This document shows, piece by piece, positions 23,701-32,700 of a DNA stretch of 64,000 nt. Made by a program: the position numbers and the translations under genes. Source of the DNA: Branchiostoma lanceolatum (Eukaryota; Chordata; Leptocardii; Amphioxiformes; Branchiostomatidae); assembly GCF_035083965.1 (NCBI RefSeq), contig NC_089726.1, positions 5,001-69,000 on the forward strand, written 5' to 3'. The first letter of the stretch is position 1. Every line of letters starts with the position of its first letter. Under the pieces are notes generated by a model, which saw nothing but the letters and a program-made list of their open reading frames with translations, searched no databases and had not been told where the DNA came from.

Positions 23701-26700
23701 TACTGGCCGCGTCCGATCTCCCTACCGAGCTGTGGCATTCCTGATAAACAAACAAACAAACAAACAAGCTGTCACAGGCATACACCACCCCATACTGGCC
23801 GCGTCCGATCTCCCGCCCGAGCTGTGGCATTCCTGATAAACAAACAAACAAACAAACAAGCTGTCACAGGCATACACCACCCCATACTGGCCTCTCCTGA
23901 TCTCCCTACCGAGCTGTGGCATTCCTGATAAACAAACAAACAAACAAACTGTCACAGGCATACACAACCCCATACTGGCCGCGTCCGATCTCCCTACCGA
24001 GCTGCGGCATTCCTGATAAACAAACAAACAAACAAGCAAGCTGTCACAGGCATACACCACCCCATACTGGCCGCGTCCGATCTCCCTACCGAGCTGTGGC
24101 ATTCCTGATAAACAAACAAACAAACAAGCAAGCTGTCACAGGCATACACAACCCTGAACTGGCCTCTCCCGATCTCCCTACAGAGCTGTGGCATTCCTGA
24201 TAAACAAACAAACAAACAAACTGTCACAGGCATACACCACCCCATACTGGCCGCGTCCGATCTCCCTACCGAGCTGTGGCATTCCTGATAAACAAACAAA
24301 CAAACAAACAAGCTGTCACAGGCATACACAACCCTGTACTGGCCTCTCCCGATCTCCCTACCGAGCTGTGGCATTCCTGATAAACAAACAAACAAACAAG
24401 CTGTCACAGGCATACACAACCCCATACTGGCCGCGTCCGATCTCCCTACCGAGCTGTGGCATTCCTGATAAACAAACAAACAAACAAACAAGCTGTCACA
24501 GGCATACACAACCCCATACTGGCCTCTCCCGATCTCCCTACCGAGCTGTGGCATTCCTGATAAACAAACAAACAAACAAGCTGTCACAGGCATACACAAC
24601 CCTGTACTGGCCTCTCCCGATCTCCCTACTGAGCTGTGGCATTCCTGATAAACAAACAAACAAACAAGCTGTCACAGGCATACACAACCCTGTACTGGCC
24701 GCGTCCGATCTCCCTACCGAGCTGTGGCATTCCTGATAAACAAACAAACAAACAAGCAAGCTGTCACAGGCATACACAACCCCATACTGGCCGCGTCCGA
24801 TCTCCCTACCGAGCTGTGGCATTCCTGATAAACAAACAAACAAACAAGCTGTCACAGGCATACACCACCCCATACTGGCCGCGTCCGATCTCCCTACCGA
24901 GCTGCGGCATTCCTGATAAACAAACAAACAAACAAGCTGTCACAGGCATACACAACCCCATACTGGCCGCGTCCGATCTCCCTACCGAGCTGTGGCATTC
25001 CTGATAAACAAACAAACAAACAAGCTGTCACAGGCATACACCACCCCATACTGGCCGCGTCCGATCTCCCTACCGAGCTGCGGCATTCCTGATAAACAAA
25101 CAAACAAACAAGCTGTCACAGGCATACACAACCCCATACTGGCCGCGTCCGATCTCCCTACCGAGCTGTGGCATTCCTGATAAACAAACAAACAAACAAG
25201 CTGTCACAGGCATACACCACCCCATACTGGCCGCGTCCGATCTCCCTACCGAGCTGTGGCATTCCTGATAAACAAACAAACAAACAAGCAAGCTGTCACA
25301 GGCATACACAACCCCATACTGGCCGCGTCCGATCTCCCGCCTGAGCTGTGGCATTCCTGATCAACAAATAAACTGTCACACGCATACACATGTAAACCAC
25401 CCCGTACTGCCGACAGCCGATCTCCCTGCTGATAAACAAACGAGGTGGGCCAGTGAGCATGTAATAAGTAAGTAAGTGTAAAGCCCTACCATAAGTGTAA
25501 AGCCCTACTGCAAGTGTAAAGCCCTACCATCATAAAGTGTAAAGCCCTACTGTAAGTGTAAAGCCCTACTGTAAGTGTAAAGCCCTACCGTGAGTGAAAA
25601 GCCCTACCGTGAATGCAAAGCCCTACCGTAAGTGTAAATGTAATGCCCTACCGTAAGTGTTTTATTTTTTTATTGATTGGTTTGGCATGTTGCCAGGGTT
25701 CCCAACTAGCCAGAGGCTATTACTAAGGGTGAACCCAGGTGTGATAATCTCCAAGTGTGAGAGTGTGATAATCTCCAAGTGTGAGAGAGTGATAATCTCC
25801 TAGTGTGAGAGAGTGATAATCTCCTAGTGTGAGAGTGTGATAATCTCCTAGTGTGAGAGTGTGATAATCTCCTAGTGTGAGAGAGTGATAATCTCCTAGT
25901 GTGAGAGTGAGATAATCTCCTAGTGTGAGAGAATGATAATCTCCTAGTGTGAGAGTGTGATAATCTCCTAGTGTGAGAGTGAGATAATCTCCTAGTGTGA
26001 GAGAATGATAATCTCCTAGTGTGAGAGTGTGATAATCTCCTAGTGTGAGAGAATGATAATCTCCTAGTGTGAGAGTGAGATAATCTCCTAGTGTGAGAGA
26101 ATGATAATCTCCTAGTGTGAGAGTGTGATAATCTCCTAGTGTGAGAGTGTGATAATCTCCTAGTGTGAGAGAGTGATAATCTCCTAGTGTGAGAGTGAGA
26201 TAATCTCCTAGTGTGAGAGAATGATAATCTCCTAGTGTGAGAGAGTGATAATCTCCAAGTGTGAGAGAGTGATAATCTCCTAGTGTGAGAGAGTGATAAT
26301 CTCCTAGTGTGAGAGTGTGATAATCTCCTAGTGTGAGAGTGTGATAATCTCCTAGTGTGAGAGTGTGATAATCTCCTAGTGTGAGAGAGTGATAATCTCC
26401 TAGTGTGAGAGTGTGATAATCTCCTAGTGTGAGAGTGTGATAATCTCCTAGTGTGAGAGAATGATAATCTCCTAGTGTGAGAGAATGATAATCTCCTAGT
26501 GTGAGAGTGTGATAATCTCCTAGTGTGAGAGTGTGATAATCTGCTAGTGTGAGAGTGTGATAATCTCCTAGTGTGAGAGTGTGATAATCTCCTAGTGTGA
26601 GAGAGTGATAATCTCCTAGTGTGAGAGTGTGATAATCTCCTAGTGTGAGAGTGTGATAATCTCCTAGTGTGAGAGAATGATAATCTCCTAGTGTGAGAGT

Positions 26701-29700
26701 GTGATAATCTCCTAGTGTGAGAGAGTGATAATCTCCTAGTGTGAGAGAGTGATAATCTCCTAGTGTGAGAGTGTGATAATCTCCTAGTGTGAGAGTGTGA
26801 TAATCTCCTAGTGTGAGAGTGTGATAATCTCCTAGTGTGAGAGAATGATAATCTCCTAGTGTGAGAGTGTGATAATCTCCTAGTGTGAGAGAGTGATAAT
26901 CTCCTAGTGTGAGAGAATGATAATCTCCTAGTGTGAGAGTGTGATAATCTCCTAGTGTGAGAGAGTGATAATCTCCTAGTGTGAGAGAGTGATAATCTCC
27001 TAGTGTGAGAGTGTGATAATCTCCTAGTGTGAGAGTGTGATAATCTCCTAGTGTGAGAGTGTGATAATCTCCTAGTGTGAGAGTGTGATAATCTCCTAGT
27101 GTGAGAGAATGATAATCTCCTAGTGTGAGAGTGTGATAATCTCCTAGTGTGAGAGAGTGATAATCTCCTAGTGTGAGAGAGTGATAATCTCCTAGTGTGA
27201 GAGTGTGATAATCTCCTAGTGTGAGAGTGTGATAATCTCCTAGTGTGAGAGTGTGATAATCTCCTAGTGTGAGAGTGTGATAATCTCCTAGTGTGAGAGA
27301 ATGATAATCTCCTAGTGTGAGAGTGTGATAATCTCCTAGTGTGAGAGAGTGATAATCTCCTAGTGTGAGAGAGTGATAATCTCCTAGTGTGAGAGTGTGA
27401 TAATCTCCTAGTGTGAGAGAGTGATAATCTCCTAGTGTGAGAGTGTGATAAAGCCTTACCGTGCAGAATGACGTCCCGTAGAGACGTGCTCTCCAGCGCC
27501 AGGTGGGCCAGCGTCGGGGCGTAAACTTTCCTCAGCTTCATGCGCTGCTCCTCGGTCCGCTCCAGCCGGCCGCAGTGCTGCACTTCCAGCTGCTTCAGCG
27601 AGGAGGTGAAGGCTTCATGGGAGTTACACAGCCGGTCCTGGGACAAACAAAGAATATGTAGTTACAGGCGGTCCTAGGACAAACAAACAAACAAATAAAC
27701 AATGGTCATGGAACAAACAAATAAACAAATTAACAACATGGAACTACACAGTCGGTCCTACGACAAACAAACAAAGAATATGTAGTGACACACTCAGACA
27801 GTCCTGGGACAAACAAACAAACAAACAAACAACACAAGTACACAGCCGGTCCGATTTACGGCAAGATCCTTTGACCCCTGACTTTGAACTGAGGAAAATG
27901 TCACCCCTGACCTTGAACTGAGCACACATGCTCCGTGCCAGGCGAGATTCACTCAGACTGCCGAGCATGTCCGATGCAACCTTCTTCTTCCAGTCAGCAT
28001 CAACCCTTTTGGGCGCGTTCCACGGCAGAGCTTGCACCAGCTGGGAAACAAACAGACATAACCTGGCATTAGTAGGGACACGATCAAGCAAACAGTCATA
28101 ACATGGCACTTGCTGGGAAACAAACAGGCATAACATGGCACCAGCTGGGAAACAAACAGTCATAACATATAACATGGCACCAGCTGGGAAATAAACAGTC
28201 ATAACCTGGCATTAGTAGGGACACGATCAAACAGTCAATCATAACATGGCACCAGCTGGGAAACAGTCATAACATGGCACCAGCTGGGAAACAAACAGGC
28301 ATAACCTGGCATTAGTAGGGACACGATCAAACAGTCAATCATAACATGGCACCAGCTGGGAAACAAACAGTCAATCATAACATGGCACCAGCTGGGAAAC
28401 AAACAGTCATAACATGGCACCAGCTGGGAAACAAACAATCATAACCTGGCATTAGTAGGGACACGATCAAACAGTCAATCATAACATGGCACCAGCTGGG
28501 AAACAAACAGGCATAACCTGGCACCAGCTGGGAAACAAACAGTCATAACCTGGCATTAGTAGGGACACGATCAAACAGTCAATCATAACATGGCACCAGC
28601 TGGGAAACAAACAGTCAATCATAACATGGCACCAGCTGGGAAACAAACAGTCATAACATGGTACCAGCTGGGAAACAAACAGTCATAACATGGCACCAGC
28701 TGGGAAACAAACAGGCATTACATATAACATGGCACCAGCTGGGAAACAAACAATCAAATAAACAGTCATGGCGAGGGAAAAAACCACATGACACTACTCT
28801 GCAGGTCAGAGGTTAGAGTTCAGAGGTTCCCACCTGTTTCATTTTCTCCCAGAGAACCCGCAACAGCGAGGCGCTTTTGTGCACGGTGACCTCCACCTGG
28901 TACGCAGCGTTCAGCACCTGGGAACAAACAAACAAACAGTCATGACACAAGCAAAAATGGTACAAAGCGTTTCTGTACCAGTCCTGTACATATGCATGGA
29001 TGTACATGCTTGTCTGATTGTTCCTTTAATTTATACCTGCTTTAGATGAACAATAAGCTTGTCTGATTGTTCCTTTAATTTGTACCTGCTTTAGATGAAC
29101 AATAAGCTTGTCGATTGTTCCTTTAATTTGTACCTGCTTTAGATGAACAATAAGCTTGTCTGATTGTTCCTTTAATTTGTACCTGCTTTAGATGAACAAT
29201 AAGCTTGTCTGATTGTTCCTTTAATTTGTACCTGCTTTAGATGAACATTAAGCTTGTCTGATTGTTCCTTTAATTTGTACCTGCTTTAGATGAACAATAA
29301 GCTTGTCTGATTGTTCCTTTAATTTGTACCTGCTTTAGATGAACAATAAGCTTGTCTGATTGTTCCTTTAATTTGTACCTGCTTTAGATGAACAATAAGC
29401 TTGTCTGATTGTTCCTTTAATTTGTACCTGCTTTAGATTAACAATAAGCTTGTCTGATTGTTCCTTTAATTTGTACCTGCTTTAGATTAACAATAAGCTT
29501 GTCTGATTGTTCCTTAATTTTGTACCTGCTTAAGATGCTTGTCTGATTGTTCCTTTAATTTGTACCTGCTTTAGATGAACAATAAGCTTGTCTGATTGTT
29601 CCTTTAATTTGTACCTGCTTTAGATGAACAATAAGCTTGTCTGATTGTTCCTTTAATTTGTACCTGCTTTAGATGAACAATAAGCTTGTCTGATTGTTCC

Positions 29701-32700
29701 TTTAATTTATACCTGCTTTAGATGAACAATAAGCTTGTCTGATTGTTCCTTTAATTTATACCTGCTTAAGATGAACATTAAGCTTGTCTGATTGTTCCTT
29801 AATTTTGTACCTGCTTAAGATGCTTGTCTGATTGTTCCTTTAATTTGTACCTGCTTAAGATGAACACTTGCAACACAGTCCTCCACATCCCCCCCGTCCT
29901 TCTCTAGACTCTGGATACATCTGGCCAAGGTGCCGACGAAACTCTCTCTCAGACAGTCTACAGAGCCAATCAGCTGCCCTGTAACATACAACACAGAACC
30001 AATCAGCTGCCCTGTAACCAATCATCTACCCTGTAACATACAACACAGAACCAATCAGCTGCCCTGTAACCAATCAGCTGCCCTGTAACATACAACACAG
30101 AACCAATCAGCTGCCCTGTAACCAATCATCTGCCCTGTAACATACAACACAGAACCAATCAGCTGCCCTGTAACATTCATGTACAACAACAGCACTTGCA
30201 TACCTGCCACAGCTGTGTTGAGCTTGTTCAGCACCAGGTCCTGGATCTGCGATGTGTTTGTTTGTTTGTTTGTATGTTTGTTTGTTTGTGCGTACCTGCC
30301 ACAGCTGTGTTGAGCTTGTTCAGCACCAGGTCCTGGATCTGCGATGTGTTTGTTTGTTTGTTTGTTTGTTTGTTTGTGCGTACCTGCCACAGCTGTGTTG
30401 AGCTTGTTCAGCACCAGGTCCTGGATCTGCGATGTGTTTGTTTGTTTGTTTGTTTGTTTGTTTGTTTGTGCATACCTGCCACAGCTGTGTTGAGCTTGTT
30501 CAGCACCAGGTCCTGGATCTGAGATGTGTTTGTTTGTTTGTTTGTTTGTTTGTTTGTGCGTACCTGCACAGCTGTGTTGAGCTTGTTCAGCACCAGGTCC
30601 TGGATCTGCGATGTGCTTGTGTGTTTGTTTGTTTGTTTGTTTGTTTGTTTGTTTGCGCGTACCTGCCACAGCTGTGTTGAGCTTGTTCAGCACCAGGTCC
30701 TGGATCTGCGATGTGTTTGTTTGTTTGTTTGTTTGTTTGTTTGTTTGTTTGTGCGTACCTGCACAGCTGTGTTGAGCTTGTTCAGCACCAGGTCCTGGAT
30801 CTGCGATGTGTTTGTTTGTTTGTTTGTCTGTTTGTTTGTTTGTTTGTGCGTACCTGCCACAGCTGTGTTGAGCTTGTTCAGCACCAGGTCCTGGATCTGC
30901 GATGTGTTTGTTTGTTTGTTTGTTTGTTTGTTTGTTTGTGCGTACCTGCCACAGCTGTGTTGAGCTTGTTCAGCACCAGGTCCTGGATCTGCGATGTGTT
31001 TGTTTGTTTGTTTGTTTGTTTGTGCGTACCTGCACAGCTGTGTTGAGCTTGTTCAGCACCAGGTCCTGGATCTGCGATGTGTTTGTTTGTTTGTTTGTTT
31101 GTTTGTTTGTTTGTGCATACCTGCCACAGCTGTGTTGAGCTTGTTCAGCACCAGGTCCTGGATCTGCGATGTGTTTGTTTGTTTGTTTGTTTGTTTGTGC
31201 GTACCTGCCACAGCTGTGTTGAGCTTGTTCAGCACCAGGTCCTGGATCTGAGATGTGTTTGTTTGTTTGTTTGTTTGTTTGTTTGTTTGTGCGTACCTGC
31301 CACAGCTGTGTTGAGCTTGTTCAGCACCAGGTCCTGGATCTGCGATGTGTTTGTTTGTTTGTTTGTTTGTTTGTTTGTTTGTGCGTACCTGCCACAGCTG
31401 TGTTGAGCTTGTTCAGCACCAGGTCCTGGATCTGCGATGTGTTTGTTTGTTTGTTTGTTTGTTTGTTTGTTTGTGCGTACCTGCCACAGCTGTGTTGAGC
31501 TTGTTCAGCACCAGGTCCTGGATCTGCGATGTGTTTGTTTGTTTGTTTGTTTGTTTGTTTGTGCGTACCTGCCACAGCTGTGTTGAGCTTGTTCAGCACC
31601 AGGTCCTGGATCTGAGATGTGTTTGTTTGTTTGTTTGTTTGTTTGTTTGTTTGTGCGTACCTGCACAGCTGTGTTGAGCTTGTTCAGCACCAGGTCCTGG
31701 ATCTGCGATGTGTTTGTTTGTTTGTTTGTTTGTTTGTTTGTGCATACCTGCCACAGCTGTGTTGAGCTTGTTCAGCACCAGGTCCTGGATCTGCGATGTG
31801 TTTGTTTGTTTGTTTGTTTGTTTGTTTGTTTGTTTGTGCGTACCTGCCACAGCTGTGTTGAGCTTGTTTAGCACCAGGTCCTGGATCTGCGATGTGCAGC
31901 TCCGCAGCTGTTTGGAGTCCAGCAGTTCTCCAGAGTCTGTCAGGTCCACCCCTGGATGGGACAGGCAATCCATCAGGAAAAGGTCAATCCACAACTTCTG
32001 CAGTCAATATAGCACATACACACACACACTGTGACACACACACCAGTGGTAGAAATACTTTGCAACATTGCTGTAATTCTTTATTCTCTCACTCTATCTT
32101 TGATTATCACTAGCAAAGTTTTTAAGAGGAATGACATGCACACTCTTTTTGCCGGCATTAGAGCTCCCCCCCCCCCCCCCTCCTTATATATATGTCGCCG
32201 TTATAGGAAGCCTGCACAGGAGGCTATGACACAGCCACGGCCCACAGAAAACATGACGAAAACCGAGAAAAAGTTTAAAATTCAAAATAAAATGCCCTTA
32301 CGCAAATCTTGGCCTCTGTGTAGTTTTTTGTATAAAACTGAAACATTGATATCGATTTCAAACATCGGACTTTCGGGGAGACTCCAGATACGGCCCGGCG
32401 ATGTTAGTTTTTCACGTGGGTGCCCCCTCCCCACTGTGTCGGCACAGGAGAAAATGTTCCGCCTTTTCCCCACAAGGCGGTGCTCAATATCTATCCGGGT
32501 AGTTCTCAACTTCATCGCTGCCATCTGGACTTCAAGCACCACGGGCTAATGTAGTGACCACCGTTTCGTTCCTTCTGTCATCGTGCCCATGCCCCGAGTT
32601 TGAGCTCTGAAGATGTTTACGCTACAAACATCCGGGAATTGTTTTCCCGACTTTTGCCGACCCCGAGATCGTGACCGCGGAGATTAGCGAGGGTTGATGA

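Noticed and set aside
25706..27646. 646-codon minus-strand protein with RRLSHSHT repeats
   Set aside because: Only the first roughly 59 codons are real DSTYK exon 7; the rest is read-through of the intronic 24-bp array past a good donor site.
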